Of a DNA stretch of 47,847 bases, positions 10,169 to 19,046 are shown piece by piece. Under the pieces are notes generated by a model. The model was not told the origin of the DNA. It worked only from the letters and a program-made list of their open reading frames with translations, and ran no database searches. The stretch covers positions 1 to 47,847 of the forward strand of contig NZ_LLXU01000062.1 of NCBI RefSeq assembly GCF_001431645.1, given 5' to 3'. This stretch comes from Stenotrophomonas panacihumi. Lineage in GTDB: Bacteria > Pseudomonadota > Gammaproteobacteria > Xanthomonadales > Xanthomonadaceae. The translations under genes were made by a program, and so were the position numbers. Numbering within the stretch: the stretch's first letter is position 1; each line of letters starts with the position of its first letter.

Positions 10169-10197
10169 AAACCCAGTCCATTCGAGGAGCGAAGTCG

Positions 10198-13100
10198 ATG
10201 AATCGGATTTATCGCAAGGTCTGGAACAAGTCGTTGGGTATGTGGATCGTGGCCTCGGAACTGGCCCGCAACGACAGCCCCGGGACCACCGTCGATCGGC
10301 GCGTACGCGTCGCATCGCATGCCGTGCTGGCGACCGGCATGTTGCTGTTCGGCACGGCATTGCCGGCCGCGGCGCAATCGGTCGAAGTCGGCGGCAACCA
10401 GAACTGCATCGTGCTCGGCGGGAGCATCCTCGACAGCTGCGTGGTCGACGGCAGCGCCAACGCCAGCGGCACCGACGCGGTCGCCATCGGCACGCGCACG
10501 GTCGCCAGCGGCAACAACTCGCTGGCGCTTGGCGCGGGTGCCCGAGCCACGGCGACAGGCGCATCGGTCGTCGGCGTGGACGGCAGCGCCAGCGGCGTCA
10601 ACAGCACCGGCGTCGGCCGCCAGACCAATGTGATCGGCGAGAACGGCGTGGCGGTGGGTTACAACACCTTCGTGCGGCAGAGCGCGGTGAACGGCGTGGC
10701 GATCGGCGCCAATGCCGGCGCTACCGGCGCGAACTCCGTCGCCCTGGGCGCGGGTTCGCGCACCTACGAGGCCGATACGGTCTCGGTGGGCAGTGGCAAT
10801 GGCGTGGGCGGTCCGGCGACGCGCCGCATCGTCAATGTCTCCGATGGCGTGGCCTCGAACGATGCGGTCAACAAGGGCCAGCTCGACGAAGTGGCCGCGG
10901 TGGCGGAGAACACCGACAAGTACTTCAAGGCCAGCGGCAGCGACGACAGCGATGCCGGCGCGTACGTCGAAGGCGACAACGCGGTGGCCGCGGGCGAGGC
11001 GAGCAACGCCATCGGCAACGGCGCCAGCGCGTATGGCAGCGGCGCGAATGCGCTGGCGGAGAACGCGACCGCGGTGGGCTTCAACGCATTGTCCACCGGC
11101 ACCAATGCCGCAGCGCTGGGCAACAACGCGCAAGCGCTCGGCGAAAGCAGCATCGCGCTGGGTGACGGCGCTGTAGCGGCGGACATCGCCGCCACCGCGA
11201 CCGGCGCAGGCGCTCAGGCGACTTCGACCTACAGCACGGCGACCGGCAGCGAAGCGGTAGCGTCGGAGAATCAGGCCACGGCGACGGGCTTCCGCAGCAG
11301 CGCGAGCAACATCGGTGCCACCGCGCTCGGTGGTTACAGCGAGGCGAGTGGCTACCTGGGTAGCGCGCTGGGCTATGGCGCGACCGCTACCGGCGACTAC
11401 ACCACCGCAGTCGGCGTAGCCGCCACCGCCTCTGGCGCCAGCGCCGTTTCGGTCGGCGAGTTCAGCGTCGCCAGCGGCGATGAAAGCGTCGCGGTCGGCG
11501 GCACCACGTTCTTCGGCTTCATTCCCGCACAAGCGACGGGCACCGGTGCTTCGGCCTTCGGTGCAGGCGCGTGGGCGACCGGTGACTACACCACGGCGAT
11601 CGGCTGGAACTCCTATGCCGATGGCGTAAACGCGAGCGCCTTGGGCCAAAGCGCGTTCGCACTCGCCGACAACAGCATCGCCGTCGGCAGCAATGCACAG
11701 GCCGAAGCGGTCGGCTCGACGCTGGTCGGCGTGGATGGCAGCACCACCGGCGTGAACAGCACCGGTGTCGGCCGCCAGACGAACGTGATCGGCGAGAACG
11801 GCGTCGCGGTCGGCTACAACAGCTTCGTGCGCGAGAGTGCGGTGAACGGCGTCGCCATCGGCGCGAATGCCGGCGCGACGGGCGCGGACTCTGTTGCGCT
11901 GGGCTCCGGCTCGCGCACCTACGAGGCCAACACGGTCTCGGTGGGTAGCGGCAACGGCGTCGGCGGTCCGGCGACGCGCCGCATCGTCAACGTGTCCGAC
12001 GGCGTGGATGCCACCGACGCGGTGAACAAGGGCCAGCTCGACGAAGTGGCTGCGGTGGCGGAGAACACCGACAAGTACTTCAAGGCCAGTGGCAGCGACG
12101 ACAGCGATGCCGGCGCTTACGTCGAAGGCGATAACGCCGTGGCGGCGGGCGAGGCGAGCAACGCCATCGGCAACGGCGCCAGCGCGTATGGCAGCGGCGC
12201 GAATGCGCTGGCGGAGAACGCCACCGCCGTCGGCTTCAACGCATTGTCCACCGGCACCAATGCCGCAGCGCTGGGCAACAACGCACAAGCGCTCGGCGAA
12301 AGCAGCATCGCGCTGGGTGACGGCTCGGTCGCGGCCGACATCGCCGCCACCGCGACCGGTGCGGGCGCGCAAGCGACCTCGACCTACAGCACGGCCACCG
12401 GCAGCGAAGCGGTGGCGTCGGAGAATCAGGCCACGGCGACGGGCTTCCGTAGCAGCGCATCGAACATCGGTGCGACCGCACTCGGCGGCTACAGCGAGGC
12501 GAGCGGCTATCTCGGCAGCGCGCTGGGCTACGGCGCGACGGCCACCGGCGACTACACCACCGCGGTCGGCGTAGCGGCCACCGCCTCTGGTGCGAGCGCT
12601 GTTTCGGTCGGCGAGTTCAGCGTCGCCAGCGGCGATGAAAGCGTCGCGGTCGGCGGCACCACGTTCTTCGGCTTCATCCCGGCGCAGGCCACCGGCACCG
12701 GCGCTTCGGCCTTCGGCGCGGGCGCTTGGGCCACCGGTGACTACACCACCGCGATCGGCTGGAACTCCTACGCCGATGGCGTAAACGCCAGTGCACTCGG
12801 CCAGAGCGCCTTCGCCCTCGCCGACAACAGCATCGCCGTCGGCAGCAATGCACAGGCCGAAGCGGTCGGCTCGACGATCGTCGGCGTGGATGGCAGCACC
12901 ACCGGCGTGAACAGCACCGGTGTCGGCCGCCAGACCAACGTGATCGGCGAGAACGGCGTCGCGGTCGGCTACAACAGCTTCGTGCGCGAGAGCGCGGTGA
13001 ATGGTGTCGCCATCGGCGCGAACGCCGGTGCCACCGGCGCCAACTCCGTCGCATTGGGCGGTGGCTCGCGCGCCGATGCCGACGACGTCGTCTCCGTGGG

Positions 13101-16100
13101 CAGCGGCAACGGCGTCGGCGGCCCGGCGACGCGCCGCGTGGTCAACGTCTCCGATGGCGTGGACGCGACCGATGCCGTCAACAAGGGCCAGCTCGACGCG
13201 GTTTCCGAAGTCGCCGAAACCACCAGCAAGTATTTCCAGGCCTCCGGCAGCGACGACAGCGATGCCGGTGCCTACGTCGAAGGCGACAACGCGCTCGCTG
13301 CCGGCGAGGCGACCAACGCCATCGGCAACGGCGCCAGTGCGCTGGGCAGCGGCGCCAACGCGCTGGCGGAAAACGCCACCGCCATCGGCACCAACGCGCT
13401 GGCCACCGGCCAGAACAGCGCGGCCATCGGCTACAACGCCCAGGCCACCGGCCCGGCCGCGGTGGCGGTCGGCGGCGTGGCGGTGGACGAGAACGGCGAT
13501 GCGTTGATCACCAGCGGCGGCGTGCCGGTCGATACCGGCGCCACCAGTGCCAGCGTCGGCGGTACCGCGCTGGGCGCCAGTGCCAATGCGGGCGGCTTTG
13601 CGTCCTCGGCGGTGGGCGTGGGGGCCTATGCCACCGGCGCGCAGTCCTCGGCGTTCGGCGCGGTCGCCAATGCGGTGGGCGATTACAGCACCGCCATCGG
13701 CACGCAGAGCGTGGCTGCCGGCACCAGCAGCGTGGCGCTGGGCGGCCCGGTGGACCTGATCCCCGGCCTGGGCTTCTTCGTCGATACGCAGGCGACCGGT
13801 GAAGCGTCCACCGCGCTGGGCGCCGGTGCCATTGCCTCGGGCGACTACGCGCTGGCCAGCGGCACGCTGGCCGAGGCGAGCGGGCTGGAAGCCACCGCGC
13901 TGGGCTACTTCGCCTATGCGCCGGGCGGCTATGCGACGGCGGTGGGCCCGGAGTCCTGGGCCAGCGGCGAGCAAAGCACGGCCATCGGCTACTACAGCAC
14001 CGCGCTGGGCGATAACAGCGTGGCGTTGGGCGCCAATTCGGTGTCGACCCGCGACAACACCGTTTCCGTCGGTGACGTGGGTACCGAACGCCAGATCACC
14101 AATGTCGCCGCCGGCACCGAGGACACCGATGCGGTGAACAAGGCGCAGCTGGACGAAGTGGCCGATGCGGCAGCGGCCACCAGCAAGTACTTCCAGGCCA
14201 GTGGCAGCGACGACAGCGACGCGGGGGCCTACATCGAAGGCGACAACGCGCTGGCGGCCGGCGAAGCCAGCAACGCCATCGGCAACGGCGCCAGCGCCTT
14301 GGGCAGTGGCGCCAATGCACTGGCCGAGAACGCCACGGCGGTGGGCTTCAACGCGCTCGCTACCGGCACCAACGCCGCGGCCGTGGGCAACAACGCGCAG
14401 GCGCTCGGCGAAAGCAGCATCGCACTGGGCGACGGCTCGGTGGCGGCGGACATTGCCGCCACCGCCACCGGTGCCGGTGCGCAGGCCACTTCGACTTACA
14501 GCACGGCCACCGGCAGCGAGGCCGTGGCCTCCGAGAACCAGGCCACGGCGACCGGCTTCCGCAGCAGCGCGTCGAACATCGGCGCGACCGCGCTGGGTGG
14601 TTACAGCGAGGCGAGTGGCTATCTCGGCAGCGCGCTCGGCTATGGCGCGGTGGCGTCCGGCGACTACACGACCGCGGTCGGTGTCGCGGCGACGGCCTCC
14701 GGCGCCAGCGCGGTTTCCGTCGGCGAGTTCAGCGTTGCCAGTGGCGATGAAAGTGTCGCGGTCGGCGGCACCACGTTCTTCGGCTTCGTGCCGGCGCAAG
14801 CCACCGGCACCGGCGCGGCGGCGTTCGGTGCGGGCGCGTGGGCCACGGGCGACTACACCACGGCGATCGGCTGGAACTCGTATGCCGATGGCGCGAATGC
14901 CAGTGCGCTGGGCCAGAGCGCCTATGCCCTGGCCGACAACAGCATCGCCGTCGGCAGCAATGCGCAGGCCGAAGCCGTCGGTTCGACACTCGTCGGCGCC
15001 GATGGCAGCGCGAGCGGGGTGAACAGCACCGGCGTCGGCCGCCAGGCCAATGTGATCGGCGAGAACGGCGTCGCGGTCGGCTACAACAGCTTCGTGCGCG
15101 AGAGCGCGGTGAACGGCGTCGCCCTCGGTGCGAACGCGGGGGCCACCGGCGCCAACTCCGTCGCGCTCGGTGGCGGTGCGCGGGCCGATGCCGACAACGT
15201 GGTATCGGTCGGCAATGGCAACGGCGAAGGCGGCCCGGCGACGCGTCGCGTGGTCAACGTCACCGACGGTGTCGATGCCACCGACGCGGTCAACAAGGGC
15301 CAGCTCGATGCGGTCGCCGCAGGCGCGGACGCGGCGACAGCCGCCTTCCAGGCCAATGGCGACGGCGTCGCCACCGCCAGCGGCACCGACAGCACCGCCG
15401 CCGGTTCCGGCGCCACCGCCAGCGGCGCGCGCAGCGCGGCGTTCGGCGCGGGCAGCACGGCGTCTGGCACGGGCGGCAGCGCGGTTGGCGTCAACAGCCT
15501 CGCCATCGGCACCAACAGCACCGCGGTGGGCCGGCAGACCAATGTCATCGGCGAAAACGGCGTGGCGCTGGGCTACAACAGCTTCGTTCGCCAGAGCGGC
15601 AAGAACGGCGTCGCGCTCGGCGCCAATGCCGGGGCCAGCGGTGCCGATTCGGTGGCGATTGGTTCTGGCTCGCGCAGCTACGCCGCCAACGAGGTGTCCT
15701 TCGGCAGCGGCAATGGCGTAGGCGGCCCGGCCACGCGCAAGCTCACCAACGTCAGCGCCGGCAGCCTCGCCCTCGGCAGCACCGAAGCGATCAACGGCGG
15801 CCAGTTGTTCCAGGCGTTGAGCAACAGCATCGGCTTCCTCGGCGGTGGCGCGGCGCTCGGCGCGCAGGGCGTGTTCGTCGCGCCGACCTACGTGATCCAG
15901 GGCGCGAGCTACAGCACCGTCGGTGATGCGCTGAGCGCGCTGGACAGCAAGGTCAGCGAGATCGACAGCCGTACCGCCAGCAGCACGGCCAGCGTCGCGA
16001 GCACCCGCTCGCTGCGCGGCGCTTCGACGCTGGCGACTCCGCAGGCCGCCACGCTGGAAGCCGAAACCGAAGCGGTACCGGCCGCCGAGACCGCCACCGT

Positions 16101-16905
16101 CGCCAGCACCGCCGACAGCACGCCGGCCGCCGCCACGACCACCCCGGCCAGCACCACCACCGCAGCGCCCACCGCCGTGGGCAACGCGGCGCGCGCCAAC
16201 GACATCACCGGCACCGCCATCGGCGGCAACGCCTACGCGCATGGTCCCAACGACACCGCCATCGGCAGCAACACGCGTGTCGATGCCGACGGCAGCACCG
16301 CGATCGGCGCCAATGCGCATGTCGCGGCGGTGGCGACCAACGCGGTGGCGATCGGCGAAGGGGCCACGGTGAGTGCGGCGTCGTCCACCGCCGTCGGCCA
16401 GGGCGCCAGCGCCACCGCGCAGGGCGCGGTGGCCATCGGCCAGGGCTCGCTCGCCGACCGTGCGAACACGGTGTCGGTGGGCAGCGCGGGCGCGGAGCGG
16501 CAGGTCACCAACGTCGCCGCCGGCACGCAGGACACCGACGCGGTGAACAAGGCCCAGCTCGACAGCGGCGTCACCCGCGCCAACGCCTACACCGACCAGC
16601 GCTACTCGGCGATGGCCGATACGTTCGAGGCCTACCAGGGCGAAGTGGACGACCGCTTCCGCCGGCAGGACAAGCGCATCGACCAGCAGGGCGCGATGAA
16701 CGCGGCGATGTTGAACATGGCCACCAGCGCGGCGGGCATCCGTACCGACAACCGCGTGGGCGTGGGCGTGGGCTTCCAGAGCGGCGAATCGGCGCTCTCG
16801 GTGGGCTACCAGCGGGCGATCAGCGACCGCGCCACGATCACCGTGGGCGGTGCCTTCAGCAGTGACGACAGCTCGGTAGGCATCGGCGCCGGCTTCGGCT
16901 GGTAA
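10198..16905 (+). CDS. Trimeric autotransporter adhesin (YadA/Hia-like, type Vc)
   Basis: A 2,235-residue surface adhesin that would trimerise and anchor itself in the outer membrane. ATG 10198 is chosen because it follows GAGGAG and begins the extended signal peptide region MNRIYRKVWNKSLGMWIVAS, then a hydrophobic stretch ending PAAAQS. The passenger is an array of YadA-head repeats of the type AxAxGxxSxAxG, punctuated by neck motifs VNVSDGV..DAVNKGQL. Four large tandem units occupy residues about 241-1714 (10918-15339). After a further head and neck comes an Ala/Thr-rich linker (about residues 1920-2000), a last head and neck, a short coiled-coil stalk (YTDQRYSAMADTFEAYQ), and a C-terminal YadA anchor ending GAGFGW. 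Only one cysteine-containing region (QNCIVLGGSILDSC) is seen, near the N-terminus. Ligand is unknown; adhesion and autoaggregation are the family roles. Confidence 0.95.
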   Translation: MNRIYRKVWNKSLGMWIVASELARNDSPGTTVDRRVRVASHAVLATGMLLFGTALPAAAQSVEVGGNQNCIVLGGSILDSCVVDGSANASGTDAVAIGTRTVASGNNSLALGAGARATATGASVVGVDGSASGVNSTGVGRQTNVIGENGVAVGYNTFVRQSAVNGVAIGANAGATGANSVALGAGSRTYEADTVSVGSGNGVGGPATRRIVNVSDGVASNDAVNKGQLDEVAAVAENTDKYFKASGSDDSDAGAYVEGDNAVAAGEASNAIGNGASAYGSGANALAENATAVGFNALSTGTNAAALGNNAQALGESSIALGDGAVAADIAATATGAGAQATSTYSTATGSEAVASENQATATGFRSSASNIGATALGGYSEASGYLGSALGYGATATGDYTTAVGVAATASGASAVSVGEFSVASGDESVAVGGTTFFGFIPAQATGTGASAFGAGAWATGDYTTAIGWNSYADGVNASALGQSAFALADNSIAVGSNAQAEAVGSTLVGVDGSTTGVNSTGVGRQTNVIGENGVAVGYNSFVRESAVNGVAIGANAGATGADSVALGSGSRTYEANTVSVGSGNGVGGPATRRIVNVSDGVDATDAVNKGQLDEVAAVAENTDKYFKASGSDDSDAGAYVEGDNAVAAGEASNAIGNGASAYGSGANALAENATAVGFNALSTGTNAAALGNNAQALGESSIALGDGSVAADIAATATGAGAQATSTYSTATGSEAVASENQATATGFRSSASNIGATALGGYSEASGYLGSALGYGATATGDYTTAVGVAATASGASAVSVGEFSVASGDESVAVGGTTFFGFIPAQATGTGASAFGAGAWATGDYTTAIGWNSYADGVNASALGQSAFALADNSIAVGSNAQAEAVGSTIVGVDGSTTGVNSTGVGRQTNVIGENGVAVGYNSFVRESAVNGVAIGANAGATGANSVALGGGSRADADDVVSVGSGNGVGGPATRRVVNVSDGVDATDAVNKGQLDAVSEVAETTSKYFQASGSDDSDAGAYVEGDNALAAGEATNAIGNGASALGSGANALAENATAIGTNALATGQNSAAIGYNAQATGPAAVAVGGVAVDENGDALITSGGVPVDTGATSASVGGTALGASANAGGFASSAVGVGAYATGAQSSAFGAVANAVGDYSTAIGTQSVAAGTSSVALGGPVDLIPGLGFFVDTQATGEASTALGAGAIASGDYALASGTLAEASGLEATALGYFAYAPGGYATAVGPESWASGEQSTAIGYYSTALGDNSVALGANSVSTRDNTVSVGDVGTERQITNVAAGTEDTDAVNKAQLDEVADAAAATSKYFQASGSDDSDAGAYIEGDNALAAGEASNAIGNGASALGSGANALAENATAVGFNALATGTNAAAVGNNAQALGESSIALGDGSVAADIAATATGAGAQATSTYSTATGSEAVASENQATATGFRSSASNIGATALGGYSEASGYLGSALGYGAVASGDYTTAVGVAATASGASAVSVGEFSVASGDESVAVGGTTFFGFVPAQATGTGAAAFGAGAWATGDYTTAIGWNSYADGANASALGQSAYALADNSIAVGSNAQAEAVGSTLVGADGSASGVNSTGVGRQANVIGENGVAVGYNSFVRESAVNGVALGANAGATGANSVALGGGARADADNVVSVGNGNGEGGPATRRVVNVTDGVDATDAVNKGQLDAVAAGADAATAAFQANGDGVATASGTDSTAAGSGATASGARSAAFGAGSTASGTGGSAVGVNSLAIGTNSTAVGRQTNVIGENGVALGYNSFVRQSGKNGVALGANAGASGADSVAIGSGSRSYAANEVSFGSGNGVGGPATRKLTNVSAGSLALGSTEAINGGQLFQALSNSIGFLGGGAALGAQGVFVAPTYVIQGASYSTVGDALSALDSKVSEIDSRTASSTASVASTRSLRGASTLATPQAATLEAETEAVPAAETATVASTADSTPAAATTTPASTTTAAPTAVGNAARANDITGTAIGGNAYAHGPNDTAIGSNTRVDADGSTAIGANAHVAAVATNAVAIGEGATVSAASSTAVGQGASATAQGAVAIGQGSLADRANTVSVGSAGAERQVTNVAAGTQDTDAVNKAQLDSGVTRANAYTDQRYSAMADTFEAYQGEVDDRFRRQDKRIDQQGAMNAAMLNMATSAAGIRTDNRVGVGVGFQSGESALSVGYQRAISDRATITVGGAFSSDDSSVGIGAGFGW
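10918..12072 (+). repeat. Adhesin tandem repeat unit 1 (1155 bp)
   Basis: Unit begins at the KYFKASGSDDSDAG segment and ends just before its next copy. It is exactly 385 codons. It encodes a head array, the insert GGTTFFGFIPAQ, and a neck with DAVNKGQLDEV. It is nearly identical in protein to unit 2, while many third codon positions differ. Confidence 0.9.
12073..13227 (+). repeat. Adhesin tandem repeat unit 2 (1155 bp)
   Basis: Second copy, again exactly 385 codons, with the same TTFFGFIPAQ insert. It ends in a neck in which DEV has become DAV and the following residues are SEVAETTS, showing divergence at the 3' end of the unit. Confidence 0.9.
13228..14184 (+). repeat. Adhesin tandem repeat unit 3, divergent and shorter (957 bp)
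   Basis: Third copy starts with KYFQASGSDDSDAG but is 319 codons and differs inside. It carries segments GGVAVDENGDALITSGG and GGPVDLIPGLGFFVDTQ not found in the other units. It keeps the head-repeat logic and ends in a neck DAVNKAQLDEV. Confidence 0.88.
14185..15339 (+). repeat. Adhesin tandem repeat unit 4 (1155 bp)
   Basis: Fourth copy returns to exactly 385 codons and to the unit 1/2 type, with insert TTFFGFVPAQ and neck DAVNKGQLDAV. The register then continues into a shorter head segment (AAFQANGDG). Confidence 0.9.
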
Positions 16906-16921
16906 GCCGGGCACGGGAACA

Positions 16922-16949
16922 CGGCGGCGGCTGGAGACGGCCGCCGCCG
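16922..16949 (+). terminator. GC-rich hairpin after the adhesin gene (no T-run)
   Basis: Perfect 10-bp arms CGGCGGCGGC and GCCGCCGCCG with an 8-nt loop, 16 bp after the adhesin stop. The lack of a T-run makes intrinsic termination uncertain; 3'-end protection or a Rho-assisted stop is possible. Confidence 0.45.
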
Positions 16950-17063
16950 GCATCAAGGACCCGGGGGGGCGGGACGGCGTCGCGGCCAGGCCAGCGGCGA
17001 CGCGGTTGCACAGGATGGCCGCACACCTTTTGCCGGAACACGAACGAAGAGGACTTCACCGTG

Positions 17064-18905
17064 ATGGACAAGCACGCTTTCCGCCGCAATCCCCTGGCCG
17101 CGGTAATGGCCGCCACCCTGGGCCTGGCCGGCGCGCAGGCCGCGCAGGCGGCCGACCCGCTGCCCGTGCGCGAACCGCTGCATGCCGCACCGGCCGATGC
17201 GCAGGGCACCGCCGCCCGCCTCATCGTCCGCTACAAGGACGGCACCGCCGCCGCGGCCGGCGACCGCACCGCCAAGCTCGCCGCCGCCAATGCCGCGCTC
17301 GGCCGCGCCGGGCTGGCCACCGCCACCGCGCGCGGCGCGGCCGCGCCGCAGGTGGGCTACGTGCGGCGCCTCGGCACCGGCGCGGACCTGCTGCGCGTCA
17401 GCGGCAAGCTCACGCCGGCGCAGCTGGAGCGCGTGCGTGCCGAGATCGCCGCCGACCCGGCGGTGAAGTCGGCCAGCATCGACCGCCTCAAGCAGCCGCT
17501 GCTCGTGCCCAATGATCCGTACTACGCCACCTACCAGTGGCACTACAGCAATGCCGCCGGTGGCGTGAACGCACAGCCGGCGTGGGACAAGGCGCAGGGC
17601 GAGGGCGTGGTGGTGGCGATCCTCGACACCGGCATCCTGCCCGACCATCCGGACATCGCGGTGAGCAAGCTCGCCGGCTATGACTTCATCACCGATTCGT
17701 TCGTGTCCCGCCGCCCCACCGACGACCGCGTGCCTGGCGCGCTGGACTACGGTGACTGGAACCCGGTCGCCGACGAGTGCTACGCCGGCTCGCCGGCGCG
17801 CGGCAGCAGCTGGCATGGCTCGCACGTCTCGGGCACCGTGGCGGAAAACACCAACAACGCGGTCGGCATGGCCGGCCTGGCCTACAAGGCCACGGTGCTG
17901 CCGGTGCGCGTGCTCGGCCGCTGCGGCGGCTACAGCTCGGATATCGCCGACGCGATCATCTGGGCCTCCGGTGGCCACGTCGACGGCGTGCCGGACAACG
18001 CCAACCCGGCCGAGGTCATCAACATGAGCCTGGGCGGTGGTGGCAGCTGCGATGACGAAACCCAGGTCGCCATCGATGGCGCGGTCTCGCGCGGCACCAC
18101 CGTGGTGGTGGCCGCCGGCAACGATGCCGACGATGCCGCAAATTACAGCCCGGCCTCGTGCAACAACGTCATCACCGTGGGCGCCACGCGCATCAACGGT
18201 GGCATCGCCTCGTACTCGAACTACGGCGCCAAGGTGGACCTGTCCGCGCCGGGTGGCGGCGGCAGCGCCGACGGCAACCCGGGCGGCTATGTCTGGCAGC
18301 TCGGCTACACCGGCACCACCACGCCGACCTCCGGCGCGTACAGCTACTTCGGCATGGCCGGTACCTCGATGGCCTCGCCGCACGTGGCGGCTACCGTCGC
18401 GCTGGTGCAGGGGGCGCTGGCCGCCGCCGGCAGCGCGCCGCTGACGCCGGCCGCGGTGGAGGCGTTGCTGAAGCAGACGGCGCGTCCGTTCCCGGTGGCG
18501 CCGCCGGCCAACAAGCCGATCGGCACCGGCATCGTCGACGCCAATGCCGCCATCGACAAGGCGCTGACCCCGCCGTGCGATCCGGGCGACGACGACTGCG
18601 CGCCGGATGCCACGCCGCTGACCAACAAGGTCGTTGTCGGCGGGCAATCGGGCGGTGACCAGCTCTTCAGCTTCACCGCCGCGGCCGGCCAGGTGCTGAC
18701 GATCATGACCTACGGCGGCAGCGGCGATGTGTCGCTGTACGTGAGCCTGGGCGAAGCGCCGACGACCACGGCGTTCGACGCCAAGTCCACCCGCACCGGC
18801 AACAGCGAAACCGTGCGCATCACCGCGCCGTCGGCGGGCACGTACTACATCCGCCTGCTCGGCAACCCGAGCTACACCAACGTGAGCGTGGTCGCACGCC
18901 AGTAA
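17064..18905 (+). CDS. Secreted S8 family serine protease with PPC domain
   Basis: Extracellular subtilisin-like protease, 613 residues. A Sec signal (LAAVMAATLGLAGAQAAQAA) is followed by a propeptide resembling an inhibitor I9 domain (about 45-140). The S8 catalytic domain (about 145-500) has Asp188 in AILDTG, His251 in WHGSHVSG, the oxyanion Asn in AAGNDADD, and Ser435 in GTSMASPH. After a short acidic, Cys-containing linker, a C-terminal PPC domain (about 525-613) shows LFSFTAAAGQ and GTYYIRL. GTG 17061 is an alternative start; both follow AAGAGGA at 17047-17053. It resembles the extracellular proteases of xanthomonads that leave by type II secretion. The xps operon begins 142 bp later, which makes Xps the likely export route (inference). 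Confidence 0.93.
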   Translation: MDKHAFRRNPLAAVMAATLGLAGAQAAQAADPLPVREPLHAAPADAQGTAARLIVRYKDGTAAAAGDRTAKLAAANAALGRAGLATATARGAAAPQVGYVRRLGTGADLLRVSGKLTPAQLERVRAEIAADPAVKSASIDRLKQPLLVPNDPYYATYQWHYSNAAGGVNAQPAWDKAQGEGVVVAILDTGILPDHPDIAVSKLAGYDFITDSFVSRRPTDDRVPGALDYGDWNPVADECYAGSPARGSSWHGSHVSGTVAENTNNAVGMAGLAYKATVLPVRVLGRCGGYSSDIADAIIWASGGHVDGVPDNANPAEVINMSLGGGGSCDDETQVAIDGAVSRGTTVVVAAGNDADDAANYSPASCNNVITVGATRINGGIASYSNYGAKVDLSAPGGGGSADGNPGGYVWQLGYTGTTTPTSGAYSYFGMAGTSMASPHVAATVALVQGALAAAGSAPLTPAAVEALLKQTARPFPVAPPANKPIGTGIVDANAAIDKALTPPCDPGDDDCAPDATPLTNKVVVGGQSGGDQLFSFTAAAGQVLTIMTYGGSGDVSLYVSLGEAPTTTAFDAKSTRTGNSETVRITAPSAGTYYIRLLGNPSYTNVSVVARQ

Positions 18906-18917
18906 CCCGTGGTACCC

Positions 18918-18949
18918 AAGGACCCCGGCTTGCGCCGGGGTCCTTCTTT
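18918..18949 (+). terminator. Rho-independent terminator between protease and xpsE
   Basis: Twelve-bp perfect stem beginning AAGGACCCCGGC, loop TTGC, followed by the T-rich tail TTCTTTT. It isolates the protease transcript from the secretion operon. Confidence 0.85.
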
Positions 18950-19046
18950 TCCGGATCTTCGGCGTGGTGCGCCGCCGCAGCCTGCCGCGCGTTCTTCCGA
19001 AGGCGTCACAATCGCGCATTCCAAGTGCAAACAAGGGCCGTTGCGC

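Larger units (their letters stand above)
9830..10197 (+). promoter_or_regulatory. AT-richer intergenic region and structured leader of the adhesin gene
   Basis: This 368-bp stretch has no believable gene. It is markedly less GC-rich than its surroundings between about 9880 and 10010. It contains a 10-bp palindrome ACAACGTTGT (9882-9891), arms CTTCATC (9903-9909) and GATGAAG (9943-9949) enclosing a nested repeat CGTCA/TGACG (9928-9942), and a candidate promoter at 9977. A GC-rich transcribed leader with several short hairpins follows. A Shine-Dalgarno GAGGAG (10184-10189) sits 8 bp before ATG 10198. I see no match to a known riboswitch. Confidence 0.55.

Noticed and set aside
10006..10197. In-frame N-terminal extension of the adhesin by 64 codons
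   Set aside because: The extended signal peptide motif and the GAGGAG ribosome-binding site fix the start at 10198. The upstream part is Cys/Arg-rich and reads as untranslated leader.
10006..10197. Cyclic-di-GMP riboswitch in the adhesin leader
   Set aside because: Conserved core sequences of the GEMM classes could not be found. The hairpins present are short and do not build the expected junction.
10918..15339. CRISPR-like or satellite array
   Set aside because: The repeats are 957-1155 bp long, in frame, coding, and lack short repeats with unique spacers. They are protein-domain repeats.
10102..16956. Leftward open frame of about 2,280 codons antisense to the adhesin gene
   Set aside because: It is a by-product of the GC-rich, repetitive Ala/Gly/Ser codons on the plus strand. 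Its translation is low-complexity His/Arg/Ala, with no domain or ribosome-binding site.
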